Source: Bacillus aerolatus
GTDB lineage: Bacteria; Bacillota; Bacilli; Bacillales; Domibacillaceae
Direction: 5' to 3'
Assembly (NCBI RefSeq): GCF_009183655.1
Contig: NZ_WEIO01000009.1
Coordinates: 62,001 to 126,000 of the forward strand
DNA length: 64,000 nt
Below, one piece after another: positions 18,211-26,995 of this stretch. Made by a program: the position numbers and the translations under genes. Every line of letters starts with the position of its first letter. Position 1 is the first letter of the stretch. A model generated the notes under the pieces. The model was not told the origin of the DNA and made no database searches. It saw only the letters and a program-made list of their open reading frames with translations.

Positions 18211-18255
18211 AAGAAGAGTCTATTGCCGAAAAAGCAATAGACTCTTCTTTCTTTA
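18211..18255 (+). terminator. Terminator in the nhaC remnant
   Basis: Perfect 16 bp stem (AAGAAGAGTCTATTGC and complement) with a 7-base loop, then T-rich. It also serves the methyltransferase gene. Confidence 0.8.
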
Positions 18256-18302
18256 TTTATAAAATGATAAATACTCAACTATCGACAAAATTCGAGGAGT
18301 GA

Positions 18303-18312
18303 CAGGCACCAT
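18303..18312 (+). repeat. CAGGCACCAT motif, copy 2
   Basis: The end of the longer repeat GGAGTGACAGGCACCAT, found again at 20282-20298. Confidence 0.45.
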
Positions 18313-18419
18313 AATAAAAAAAGTATTGCATAAACATACCTATTGTTGCATAATTAATACCTGGTCAATCAAATATATTCTTTGTCGAACAAATATCAAC
18401 GAGATAGGAGCACAGAAAG

Positions 18420-19943
18420 ATGGAACATATAGGATGGTTGTCTTTAATTCCACCAGTATTAGCCATTATAGCGGCTATTATGACTAAAAACGTTATTATT
18501 TCTTTATTTTTAGGTTCATTTTCGGGAGTTTTGATTTTAACAAAAGGAGCGCCGCTAACAGCAACGAAAACAATCATTGGCGATTATATATTTGCCCAAT
18601 TAACAGATAGCTATAACGCTGCAGTTCTTGTGCTGCTTGTTTTTATCGGAGGATTTGTGGCTTTGATGGAGAAGTCAGGCGGGGCTGCAGCTTTCGCTGA
18701 AAAGGTAATAGGGTTTTTAAATACAAGAGCAAAAACACAAATGGCTGCTTGGTTTGGGGGAATTATAATTTTCTTCTCTGATCTGGGCACACCGCTTCTT
18801 GTTGGGCCGATTTTTGAAAAAGTATTTGATAAAGCAAAAATATCAAGAGAAAAGTTAGCGTGGATTGTTGACTCTACTTCATCTCCGGTAGCTGTTCTTA
18901 TCCCATTCATTGGTTGGGGCGTTTATATTATGGGGCTTATTCAAAAAGAGTTTGAAGGTTTAAAGATTGCCGAGTCAGATTGGGATGCTTTTATTCAAGC
19001 GATTCCTTATCAGTTTTACCCAATATTGGCCGTATTGATGGTGCCTCTTGTGGCATTTTCAAAGCTCGAATTTGGAGCTATGGCAAGAGCGGAAAAGCGG
19101 GTTCAGGAAACGGGTGCACTACATTGGCCTAACTCCAAACCGTTGAGAAAGCCCGAAAATATGAAGGAATTGGAGAAAACAAAAAGCAAACCGATCTTGA
19201 TCTGGCTTCCTCTTTTAGTTTTACTTGTTACGTTATTTGGAATGCTGATTCCGCTTGGATTTCCATTCCAAAAAATTGATGGCAGCGATTTTCGTGTTGC
19301 ATTAAGTACGGCTTATTTATTTGCCGGCCTATTGCTTATTTTTATGATGGTGTACTACAAGGTGAAAAAGCTTGGAGAAGCCTTTGATATTTATGTATCG
19401 GGCATGCAAAAAATGATGACTGTCGCTGTCACGCTTGTATTAGCATGGTCGTTAGGAACAGTCATTAAAAATTTAGGCACAGCTAATTATATTGTAGAAA
19501 ACATGGACGGTAATGTCCCAGTATTCCTTGTTCCTGTTATTTTGTTTATTGCGGGTGCATGTATGTCATTCGCAACGGGAAGCTCATGGGGCACATTTGC
19601 CATTATGATGCCTCTTGCCATTCCAATGGCGTTCCATCTTGATGCTTCTTTATATATATGCATTGGAGCTGTATTATCTGGAGGAGTATTTGGAGACCAC
19701 TGTTCACCGATTTCTGATACAACCATTTTATCTTCGACAGGAGCAGGGTGTGATCATATTGATCACGTAAAAACGCAGATACCTTATGCGATTTTAAATG
19801 GATCGGCTGCATTGCTTGCTTATATTATAGCTGGTTTGACTTCAAGCATTCTATCACTTGTTGCAGCCATTGTATTCATGGTCACAGCGGTTGTCATCAT
19901 TTCTAGATGGCAGCGCGGATTGATTTCTAGGTCTCACCCGTAA
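18420..19943 (+). CDS. nhaC: NhaC-family Na+/H+ antiporter
   Basis: 507 residues with 11-12 hydrophobic segments. Signature blocks of the NhaC family include FFSDLGTPLLVGPIFEKVFD, the DSTSSPVAVLIPFIGWG loop, FATGSSWGTFAIMMPLAIP and FGDHCSPISDTTI. The family exchanges Na+ for H+, or organic acids in MleN-type members, at the cell membrane. AGGAG lies 12 bases upstream of the ATG. It is flanked on both sides by related terminators and GACAGGCACCAT repeats, showing that the locus has been duplicated and then reduced. Confidence 0.88.
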   Translation: MEHIGWLSLIPPVLAIIAAIMTKNVIISLFLGSFSGVLILTKGAPLTATKTIIGDYIFAQLTDSYNAAVLVLLVFIGGFVALMEKSGGAAAFAEKVIGFLNTRAKTQMAAWFGGIIIFFSDLGTPLLVGPIFEKVFDKAKISREKLAWIVDSTSSPVAVLIPFIGWGVYIMGLIQKEFEGLKIAESDWDAFIQAIPYQFYPILAVLMVPLVAFSKLEFGAMARAEKRVQETGALHWPNSKPLRKPENMKELEKTKSKPILIWLPLLVLLVTLFGMLIPLGFPFQKIDGSDFRVALSTAYLFAGLLLIFMMVYYKVKKLGEAFDIYVSGMQKMMTVAVTLVLAWSLGTVIKNLGTANYIVENMDGNVPVFLVPVILFIAGACMSFATGSSWGTFAIMMPLAIPMAFHLDASLYICIGAVLSGGVFGDHCSPISDTTILSSTGAGCDHIDHVKTQIPYAILNGSAALLAYIIAGLTSSILSLVAAIVFMVTAVVIISRWQRGLISRSHP

Positions 19944-20028
19944 TAAGGTGAAACTAATCTAATCTTTTTTGCCATAGGAGATTTACTCCTTCTAACTTAA
20001 TTCCGAGAGCTTTGCCCTTTATTCTACA

Positions 20029-20072
20029 AAGAAGAGTCTATTGCCAGAAAAGCAATAGGCTCTTCTTTTTTT
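20029..20072 (+). terminator. Terminator of nhaC
   Basis: AAGAAGAGTCTATTGC pairs with GCAATAGGCTCTTCTT (one G-T pair), followed by seven T. Confidence 0.85.
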
Positions 20073-20233
20073 ATTGTTTTTATTGTTTAGCGTCCTATCA
20101 AATAATCGCATGGTGGATCACTTTGTTAATGGAGCGGGTTTACGTCCAGTTGCAGCGCTTAGCCCTGCAACTAGACATGGGTGAAAGAACATTTTTGCCT
20201 AAGGCTGATCAAAGCGTTTACGCATTTGTTCTT

Positions 20234-20298
20234 TATAAAATGATAAATACTCACCTGTCGACAAAATCCTCCAATCTTCGGGGAGTGACAGGCACCAT
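20234..20298 (+). repeat. 65 bp repeat ending CAGGCACCAT, copy 3
   Basis: TTTATAAAATGATAAATACTC, then a TCGACAAAAT block and GGAGTGACAGGCACCAT, matching 18256-18312 with a short length difference. Confidence 0.6.
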
Positions 20299-20366
20299 GT
20301 TGGATGTAAATGCTCTGTAAAGTGAAATTTACAAAGGTTTAGTGTGGGAAGGGTTTTTGTTTAATA

Positions 20367-20402
20367 TTTGTTTTGTATATTCATAGTGTAATACAAAACA
20401 AA
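20367..20402. promoter_or_regulatory. 12 bp inverted repeat before the phosphoesterase/ABC operon
   Basis: TTTGTTTTGTAT (20367-20378) and its exact complement ATACAAAACAAA (20391-20402), separated by 12 bp. It lies just upstream of the first gene, overlapping the likely promoter. It is a good candidate site for the DeoR-type regulator encoded in the same operon. Confidence 0.55.
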
Positions 20403-20429
20403 AACAAACATATTCAGGAGGAAATGACA

Positions 20430-21536
20430 ATGTCTTGGAATCGTAATTGGAAAAAAGGAATAATCGGAGTCATGGCTGTTTCAATGTTAGCAGCTTGTTC
20501 ATCAAACAATACTACTACAGGATCGAGCGCAGGAGCAGAAGCTGATTATAACGATTTGACATTGGCACAAATAGAAGAAAAAGCGAAAGAAGAAGGCAAA
20601 ATCAATTCAGTTGGGATGCCGGATACTTGGGCAAACTGGGTGGAAACTTGGGAAGAGTTAGGAACAAAATATAGTTTACAACATTCTGATACAGATATGT
20701 CCAGTGCAGAAGAGTTAGCAAAATTTGCAGCGGAAAAAGAGGATGCAACAGCTGACATTGGTGATGTTGGGATTGCCTTTGGACCTATTGCAGAGGAGCA
20801 AGACTTAACGCTTTCTTATAAAACGTCTTATTGGGATGACATTCCGGAATGGGCGAAAGATGATGATGGAGACTGGATTGTTGGATATACAGGCACGATG
20901 GCATTTATTACAGACAAAAATAACGTAAAAAAGGCCCCGACGTCTTGGGAAGATTTAAAGAACGGTGATTACAAAGTAAGTATTGGTGATGCGCTGACAG
21001 CAAACCAAGCACAATTTGCTATATTAGCAGCTGCCTATGCTTTCGGTGGAGACGAAAAGAATATTCAACCGGGGATTGATTTCTTTGCAGAATTAGCGAA
21101 ACAAGGTCGTTTATCTGGGGATCCAAGTGTCGCTAACTTAGAAAAAGGCGAAATTGATGTCGCTTTAATTTGGGACTTTAATGCACTAGGCTATCGCGAA
21201 CAAATTGATGCAGCGCGTTTCGACGTAACGATTCCAGAAGAGGCATCAGTTACATCTGGTTATGCCACTATCATTAACAAGTATTCGAAAAACCCGCATG
21301 CTGCTATGTTGACTCGTGAATACATTCTTTCAGATGAAGGGCAAGAAAACTTAGCTAAAGGATACGCACGTCCAATTCGTGAAAATGTTGAATTACCAGA
21401 AGAAGTTCAATCCCTTCTATTACCAGATGACATGTATAAAAATGCCCAGCCAGTCAGCGATCAAAAAGTTTGGGAAGAAACAACGAAAAAGATTCCTCAA
21501 ATGTGGCAAGAGCAGGTGCTAATCCATGTCAAATAA
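20430..21536 (+). CDS. ABC transporter substrate-binding lipoprotein
   Basis: 368 residues, an extracellular solute-binding protein of the iron/polyamine/AEP (family 1) type. The signal peptide ends in the lipobox LAAC, so it is lipid-anchored outside the membrane. ATG 20430 is chosen because AGGAGG is 8 bases upstream; ATG 20424 is only 2 bases from it. It overlaps the next gene by 11 bp and starts a seven-gene operon. The companion genes (two phosphoesterases) suggest the ligand is a phosphate ester or phosphonate; the sequence itself does not reveal it. Confidence 0.85.
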   Translation: MSWNRNWKKGIIGVMAVSMLAACSSNNTTTGSSAGAEADYNDLTLAQIEEKAKEEGKINSVGMPDTWANWVETWEELGTKYSLQHSDTDMSSAEELAKFAAEKEDATADIGDVGIAFGPIAEEQDLTLSYKTSYWDDIPEWAKDDDGDWIVGYTGTMAFITDKNNVKKAPTSWEDLKNGDYKVSIGDALTANQAQFAILAAAYAFGGDEKNIQPGIDFFAELAKQGRLSGDPSVANLEKGEIDVALIWDFNALGYREQIDAARFDVTIPEEASVTSGYATIINKYSKNPHAAMLTREYILSDEGQENLAKGYARPIRENVELPEEVQSLLLPDDMYKNAQPVSDQKVWEETTKKIPQMWQEQVLIHVK

Positions 21537-22350
21537 TCGTTTAATTATGGTCGTTGTGGATGCGCTGCGTTTTGATACGGCATGTTCACATATGGGATTT
21601 ATGCAGCATCTTGTTGAACAAGGAAAGGCCGCACGTTATGAAGTGAAGTCGGAAGTGCCTTCATTATCCCGCCCGCTTTATGAAACGATTTTGACTGGAA
21701 CGCCACCTTTCGTCCATGGAATTGTTGGCAATGGAATTGTTCGATTATCGACGCAAGAAAGTCTGTTCCATTTAGCTAGCCGCAGCGGGAAGACAACCGC
21801 TGCGGCTGCCTATTATTGGGTAAGCGAACTTTACAATCATGCGCCATTTCGTCATGGAGTTGATCGAATTCAACTGGACAAAGATGCACCGATTGAAAAT
21901 GGTCTGTTTTATTTTGAAGATCATTATCCGGATAGTCATTTATTTGCGGAAGCTAGGTGGCTCGTTTCAGAAAAGAAACCAGACTTTCTCTATATTCATC
22001 CGATGAATGTAGATGATGATGGACATAAATTTACAGCCGATTCTGTTCAATACCGAAATCGTGTGTTGGCTGCAGATGCCTTATTGGCTCTTACGTTGCC
22101 AGTATGGATGGACCTCGGTTACGACATTATCGTGACAGCTGATCACGGGATGACTAGCGATGGAAATCATGGTGGGAATACAGCGGATGATCGCCATGTT
22201 CCGTTATTTATTGCTTCTAATAAAGTGAAGCCGGTTATTCAAGATCAGCTCGTTTCCCAGCTGCAGGTGGCGCCGCTTGCCTGTCATTTGCTTGGAATTG
22301 ATCCATCGGAAGCGATGGTTCCTCTAATCATACCTGGCTTAGTCGACTAA
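21526..22350 (+). CDS. Alkaline-phosphatase-superfamily phosphodiesterase/pyrophosphatase (NPP-like)
   Basis: 274 residues, compact relative to most NPP enzymes. Metal-ligand motifs of the superfamily are clear: VVDALR near the N-terminus, the VPSLSRP segment where NPP enzymes have the nucleophilic Thr/Ser, VDDDGH, TADHGMTSDGNHGG, and RHVPLF near the end. There is no signal peptide, so it acts in the cytoplasm on an imported substrate. Relatives include phosphonoacetate hydrolase and nucleotide pyrophosphatases. AGGTG precedes the ATG, inside the previous gene. Confidence 0.8.
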   Translation: MSNNRLIMVVVDALRFDTACSHMGFMQHLVEQGKAARYEVKSEVPSLSRPLYETILTGTPPFVHGIVGNGIVRLSTQESLFHLASRSGKTTAAAAYYWVSELYNHAPFRHGVDRIQLDKDAPIENGLFYFEDHYPDSHLFAEARWLVSEKKPDFLYIHPMNVDDDGHKFTADSVQYRNRVLAADALLALTLPVWMDLGYDIIVTADHGMTSDGNHGGNTADDRHVPLFIASNKVKPVIQDQLVSQLQVAPLACHLLGIDPSEAMVPLIIPGLVD

Positions 22351-22364
22351 GAAAGGAAGACATC

Positions 22365-23207
22365 ATGATTATGAATAGAAAAAAAAGCGTACTTCTCATA
22401 TTAGTCCCGTTCGCTTTGTTGATGACGTTCTTTTTTCTCGTCCCGCTTATTTATATGTTAATAAGCAGTTTTTCAAATAGTGATGGGTTTACGTTAGAAC
22501 ATTATCAAGAAGCGTTATCAAGCTCTTATATTTTACAAGGGTTTAAAAACAGTTTAGCTTTGTCTGTCGTGTCAGCATTCGTCGCATTAGTCGTTTCCTT
22601 ATTAGGGGTGTATGCGATGACACATTTTTCCGAACCGGTCCGCGAACGGTTATTGATTTTGTCCAATTTAACGTCTAATTTTTCGGGTGTCCCACTAGCT
22701 TTTGCCTTTATCGTTTTACTCGGAAACAGCGGTCTCTTTACATTAGCACTTGATTCGTTTGGCTGGGATTTATCTTTTTCGCTTTACAGTTGGTCAGGGC
22801 TATTGCTCATTTATATTTATTTTCAACTCCCGCTTACAATCATGCTTTTATATCCGATTTATTCCGGTATTCAGCAGCAATGGAAAGATGCCGCTGCGCT
22901 ATTAGGCGCCTCTACGTTTGCGTTTTGGAAAAAAATCGGACTGCCTATTTTATTTCCTGGTATTGCGGGTACATTCACTATTTTATTCGCCAATGCGATG
23001 GGGGCATATGCATCTGCTTACGCCTTAACAGGAAGTAATTATAACTTAGCGGCCATTCGCATCGGATCACTCATTTCAGGGGATATTTTCGCTCAACCCG
23101 AATTGGCGAGTGCCATTGCTGTTTTACTAGGTGTGATCATGATTATCGGGATGCTGCTTAGCGAAGGGCTCATCAAGAAAACGAGAAAGGATTTGTCGAA
23201 ACGATGA
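22365..23207 (+). CDS. ABC transporter permease 1
   Basis: 280 residues with about six membrane helices and the ABC permease EAA-type loop (DAAALLGASTFAFWKKIGLPILFPG, residues about 170-195). GAAAGGAAG precedes the ATG. It overlaps the second permease by 4 bp (ATGA), so the pair is translationally coupled and forms the heterodimeric channel. Confidence 0.85.
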   Translation: MIMNRKKSVLLILVPFALLMTFFFLVPLIYMLISSFSNSDGFTLEHYQEALSSSYILQGFKNSLALSVVSAFVALVVSLLGVYAMTHFSEPVRERLLILSNLTSNFSGVPLAFAFIVLLGNSGLFTLALDSFGWDLSFSLYSWSGLLLIYIYFQLPLTIMLLYPIYSGIQQQWKDAAALLGASTFAFWKKIGLPILFPGIAGTFTILFANAMGAYASAYALTGSNYNLAAIRIGSLISGDIFAQPELASAIAVLLGVIMIIGMLLSEGLIKKTRKDLSKR

Positions 23208-23983
23208 AGAAGTTTACAATCGTCATGCTCATCCTGATCGGTGTATATTTAGCTTTACCGATTTTTGCAACGGCTTTGTATGCCTTTTCAACCGAATGGA
23301 ATAAAACCATTTTACCGGAAGGATTAACGTTCGAATGGATTCGTACATTATTTCAAGATACCCGCTTTGTAGAAGCGTTCGGCAGGTCAGTTCTTCTCTC
23401 AGGTGGAGCTGTGTTACTTTCCATTTTATTTATTGTGCCGGCGATTTTTGTGATCGTTTTATACTTCCCGTCATTTGAAAAATGGTTTCAGGCAAGTGTT
23501 GTGATGGTGTATGCCTTCCCTGGGATTATTTTATCAGTTGGTTTAATTCGGTTTTATTCAGGAACGAGTTTGCCGATGATACTCGCTGTTTTAGGTGTGT
23601 ATGTGATTAGTGTGCTTCCCTATATATACCAAGGTACACGAAATAGCTTGCGGAATGTGCAAGGCCGTCAATTAATGGACGCGGCGGAATTATTAGGTGC
23701 TTCAAAAATAGAGGCTTTCCGTAAAGTGTTGCTTCCAGCGGTTTATCCAGGATTATTTGTCGCAGCTTTATTATCATTCTCTGTTTTATTTGGGGAATTT
23801 GTGTTGATTAACCTTGTAGTTGGTTCTCGTTTTGAAACGGTTCAAATTTATTTAATGTCGAAATTAAGTACAAGTGGTCATATTGCAAGCGCAATTGTGT
23901 TCGTGTACATCGTGTTGATGGGGATTTTGACGCTAGTGATGGCGATAGTAACGAAAAAAGCGAAAGGAATGACACGCGCATGA
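23204..23983 (+). CDS. ABC transporter permease 2
   Basis: 259 residues with about six membrane helices and the EAA loop DAAELLGASKIEAFRKVLLP. It overlaps both neighbours by 4 bp. With permease 1 it builds the membrane pore of the importer. The type matches the two-permease arrangement of iron, thiamine and AEP importers. Confidence 0.85.
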   Translation: MKKFTIVMLILIGVYLALPIFATALYAFSTEWNKTILPEGLTFEWIRTLFQDTRFVEAFGRSVLLSGGAVLLSILFIVPAIFVIVLYFPSFEKWFQASVVMVYAFPGIILSVGLIRFYSGTSLPMILAVLGVYVISVLPYIYQGTRNSLRNVQGRQLMDAAELLGASKIEAFRKVLLPAVYPGLFVAALLSFSVLFGEFVLINLVVGSRFETVQIYLMSKLSTSGHIASAIVFVYIVLMGILTLVMAIVTKKAKGMTRA

Positions 23984-24984
23984 GTAACGTAGTGTTAAAA
24001 GACGTCCATAAACAATATCAACATACAAAAGTGCTTACTGGAATTGATATGAACATTGAAGATGGGGAATTTGTCACGTTACTTGGGCCAAGCGGCTGCG
24101 GGAAAAGTACGATCTTGCGTATATTATCCGGACTGACAGATGCGACAGGCGGCACGGTGATGATTGATGGGAAAGACATGAAGAACACTCCGCCGAAAAA
24201 CCGCAAAGTAGGTATGGTGTTTCAATCCTACGCACTATTTCCGAATATGACCGTGTATGAAAATGTCGCGTTCGGTTTAAAAATGCACAAAAAACCAGTA
24301 AATGAAGTGGCAGAACGAGTAGGGAGAATGTTAGAACTCGTTGGTTTACAAGAGAAGAAAGGAGCGTATCCGCATGAGCTTTCTGGTGGACAGCAGCAAC
24401 GGGTTGCGCTTGCCCGTTCACTCGTTGTTCGTCCGAAAGTATTGTTGCTGGATGAACCGTTAAGTGCGCTTGATGCTCAAATTCGGAAACATTTGCAAGT
24501 TGAACTTCGCACGATTCAACGTGAGCTTAACATGACGATGATTCTCGTTACACATGATCAAGAAGAAGCGATGTCCGTTTCCGATCGTATTTTCGTCATG
24601 AATAATGGGAAGATTGCACAAGCTGGAACACCGTCTGAAATTTATACACAGCCTAAAACCGAATTTGTTGCTAATTTCATTGGCAGGTACAATGTTTTTT
24701 CAAAAGAGCAGCTAGAGAAGTTGTTCGGGACTAATATAGCGATATCCGCACATAAATATGCGATTCGTCCAGAATCCATTCATTTACAATCCCGGGTCTC
24801 CTCTTACCCACTACGCGCACTTGCTGGCGATTCTGTTATGAATGGAAATGTCATCCGCACAACTTTTCATGCGGGCGATAAGTCATTTACGGCGGAACAA
24901 CTGCATCACCGTGCCTCCGCTTTTGAACGAGGTACCGAATATCAATTATTCGTAGAACCAGAGGATGTAATTGCCTTATCGTGA
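23980..24984 (+). CDS. ABC transporter ATPase (PotA/FbpC type)
   Basis: 334 residues. Walker A GPSGCGKST (about residues 36-44), Q-loop at MVFQSYALFPNMTVYENV, signature LSGGQQQRVALARS, Walker B VLLLDEPLSALD and the switch His in THDQEEAM are all intact. The last ~100 residues form a TOBE-like regulatory domain. It powers uptake through the two permeases above. It ends in a 4 bp overlap with the regulator gene. Confidence 0.92.
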   Translation: MSNVVLKDVHKQYQHTKVLTGIDMNIEDGEFVTLLGPSGCGKSTILRILSGLTDATGGTVMIDGKDMKNTPPKNRKVGMVFQSYALFPNMTVYENVAFGLKMHKKPVNEVAERVGRMLELVGLQEKKGAYPHELSGGQQQRVALARSLVVRPKVLLLDEPLSALDAQIRKHLQVELRTIQRELNMTMILVTHDQEEAMSVSDRIFVMNNGKIAQAGTPSEIYTQPKTEFVANFIGRYNVFSKEQLEKLFGTNIAISAHKYAIRPESIHLQSRVSSYPLRALAGDSVMNGNVIRTTFHAGDKSFTAEQLHHRASAFERGTEYQLFVEPEDVIALS

Positions 24985-25769
24985 ATCAATTAAAGGAAGA
25001 ACGCCAGCGTTTAATTATTCAATGGGTGAATGAGGAGAAACGTGTATCAGTTGCAAAAATGGCGACAAGGTTTTCTGTTACACCAGAAACGATTCGTCGA
25101 GATTTGACCGAGTTAGAAGAACGGGAACAGTTAACTCGGGTGCACGGTGGAGCTGTCTTATTTACAAAACTAGAAGAAGAACAAGCTTTTTTACGGAAGC
25201 TTGATATTAATCGGACAGAAAAAGAACAAATTGCTTTAGAAGCGGCATCAAGTATTGAAGACGGTGATACGATTGCAGTCGATGTTGGAACGACAACGGT
25301 TCATATGGCCGATTGTATTCAAAACGTGAAAAACTTAACCGTTGTGACGAATTCGATGGCGGCAGCAGATCGTTTTAACCAAGCGATTGAAGAGAAGCGA
25401 ATGACAGGCAAGGTTATCATGTTAGGTGGAGTGACGAACCCTGCGCAATCTTCTGTTTCGGGTGCCATGACATTAGAGTGGCTAAGTCATATGCATATGG
25501 ATAAAGCATTTATTTCCTGTGGCGGAATGGTTGCTGATACAATCTATGATTATGATTTAGATGAGTCGCTCGTTTCAGCCAAAATGATGGCAAGCAGCAA
25601 GAAGAATATTTTGCTTGCAGATTCATCAAAAATAGGCGTTCCGTCTTTCTTTTCGTTCGGTAAAGCGAGCCAATTCGATGAAGTCATAAGTGATCAGCTT
25701 TGTCCGAAAGAATGGCAAGAATGGTATAAACGATGGATTATCGCAAAGGGGAGTCGGACGGAATGTTAG
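24981..25769 (+). CDS. DeoR-family transcriptional regulator
   Basis: 262 residues, GTG start in a 4 bp overlap with the ATPase. The N-terminal winged helix-turn-helix (VSVAKMATRFSVTPETIRRDL, then VHGGAV) is typical. The C-terminal sugar-phosphate-isomerase-like sensor domain carries DGDTIAVDVGTTTVHMA and the SSKIG block. DeoR regulators usually sense phosphorylated sugars, which fits an operon that releases a phosphorylated intermediate. Likely target: the 12 bp inverted repeat at 20367-20402. Confidence 0.88.
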   Translation: MNQLKEERQRLIIQWVNEEKRVSVAKMATRFSVTPETIRRDLTELEEREQLTRVHGGAVLFTKLEEEQAFLRKLDINRTEKEQIALEAASSIEDGDTIAVDVGTTTVHMADCIQNVKNLTVVTNSMAAADRFNQAIEEKRMTGKVIMLGGVTNPAQSSVSGAMTLEWLSHMHMDKAFISCGGMVADTIYDYDLDESLVSAKMMASSKKNILLADSSKIGVPSFFSFGKASQFDEVISDQLCPKEWQEWYKRWIIAKGSRTEC

Positions 25770-26770
25770 TCGATTATCACGTACATCTAGAAGAAGGTCC
25801 GTATTCGTTTAGCTGGCTTGAACGTACAGCGAAAGCTATTGGACATTTTCAAGGGAACGAAGTGCAGGAATACGGGTCGAGAGCCAAAGTTGAACATCAA
25901 GTGAATCAGTTGCATAAGCGGCTGAATAGTGGTTGTTTCGGTGAAGAGTGGCTTGATTTATATTTAAAAAAAGCAAAGCAAATTGGTTTGAAAGAAGTCG
26001 GTGTTGTCGATCATTTGTATCGTTTTAAAGAAACAAAACATTATTTTGAAAAAGCGTTGAACCTTGATTCAACCGATTCAATTGGCGTATTGCAATCGTA
26101 TTGGTTACAAAATGTCATGACGGAAAAGATGGATGAATTCGTTGATGCGATTACAGCTGCAAAAAAACGCTGGGAAAAAGAAGGCGTTTCATTAAAGTTA
26201 GGAATTGAAGCGGATTATTTTGTCGGACAAGAGCCTGAGCTAGAAGCACTCTTACAAGGAAAACCGTGGGACTATGTAATTGGTTCTGTTCATTTTGTAG
26301 ACGGATGGGGATTTGATAATCCACAAACAGCCTCTCGCTTTGAAAAACTTGATTTAGAAGAGCTGTATACACGCTTTTATAAAACAGTTGAAAAAATGAT
26401 CCGCTCAAACATGTTCGATTTTGTTGCACATTTAGATAATTTAAAAGTATTTGATTTCAAAGTAAACGATGAATCATTTAATCAAAAATGGTATGAACGC
26501 ATTGCTGACGCATTAAAAGAGACGAATACCGCCACGGAAGTGAATGCGGGTTTATATTATCGCTATCCGGTCAAAGAAATGTGCCCATCTGTTGATTTTT
26601 TAACAACGATCGTGGGCAAAGGTGTACCGATTACCCTTTCTTCAGATTCACACTTTCCAGACGATCTTGGCAAATACGTTGCAGAAAACAAGAAATTGTT
26701 GCAGCAATTAGGTGCGCCGCACATAGCGACCTTTCATCAAAGAGAAAGAACCCTAGTACAGATCCAGTAA
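25763..26770 (+). CDS. PHP-domain phosphoesterase (HisK/histidinol-phosphatase-like)
   Basis: 335 residues of the PHP superfamily. Metal-site motifs are DYHVHLEEG (H-x-H) at the N-terminus, GVVDHLYRF, GIEADYF, IGSVHF, VAHLDNLKVF and SSDSHFP near the end. The family hydrolyses phosphomonoesters and some cyclic phosphodiesters. ATG 25763, inside the deoR stop (ATGTTAG), has GGGGAG upstream; the in-frame ATG at 25733 lacks a site and would overlap more. No other histidine-biosynthesis gene is near, so a role with the phosphodiesterase and importer is more likely than histidinol phosphatase. Confidence 0.82.
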   Translation: MLVDYHVHLEEGPYSFSWLERTAKAIGHFQGNEVQEYGSRAKVEHQVNQLHKRLNSGCFGEEWLDLYLKKAKQIGLKEVGVVDHLYRFKETKHYFEKALNLDSTDSIGVLQSYWLQNVMTEKMDEFVDAITAAKKRWEKEGVSLKLGIEADYFVGQEPELEALLQGKPWDYVIGSVHFVDGWGFDNPQTASRFEKLDLEELYTRFYKTVEKMIRSNMFDFVAHLDNLKVFDFKVNDESFNQKWYERIADALKETNTATEVNAGLYYRYPVKEMCPSVDFLTTIVGKGVPITLSSDSHFPDDLGKYVAENKKLLQQLGAPHIATFHQRERTLVQIQ

Positions 26771-26788
26771 AATGGGTCTGTTTTTTAT
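26758..26788 (+). terminator. Terminator of the phosphoesterase/ABC operon
   Basis: ACAGATCC (26758-26765) pairs with GGGTCTGT (26774-26781), followed by six T. It overlaps the stop codon of the last gene. Confidence 0.8.
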
Positions 26789-26995
26789 GAATTTATACAA
26801 CTTTTGTACATCTTTGTCTTTTTTTATCTGTTGGAATGTTAAGGTAATAGCCATCAACAAGACACAATTTCATATTTTTAAGGTGGCAAAAATAAATCTT
26901 TTTCAATTCACTTCACTATCCTATGAATAAAAAAGGTATTGTTTTGCCATAGTAAGGACGTATTATTATCCAAAAATGATAAGGAGGACTTTGCT

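Larger units (their letters stand above)
18121..18312 (+). pseudogene. Remnant of a second nhaC gene and its 3' flank
   Basis: Three blocks follow one another and match, in the same order, the end of the intact nhaC gene and its downstream DNA: GCATTGGAGCTGTATT through ACAACCATTTTA (cf. 19657-19729), the terminator (cf. 20006-20060), and TTTATAAAATGATAAATACTC to CAGGCACCAT (cf. 20234-20298). Intervening DNA is missing. The simplest reading is an ancient tandem duplication of which this copy was mostly deleted. Confidence 0.7.

Noticed and set aside
20012-20320. 102-residue frame after nhaC
   Set aside because: It begins in the terminator hairpin and contains the repeat sequence; no ribosome-binding site and no recognisable protein.
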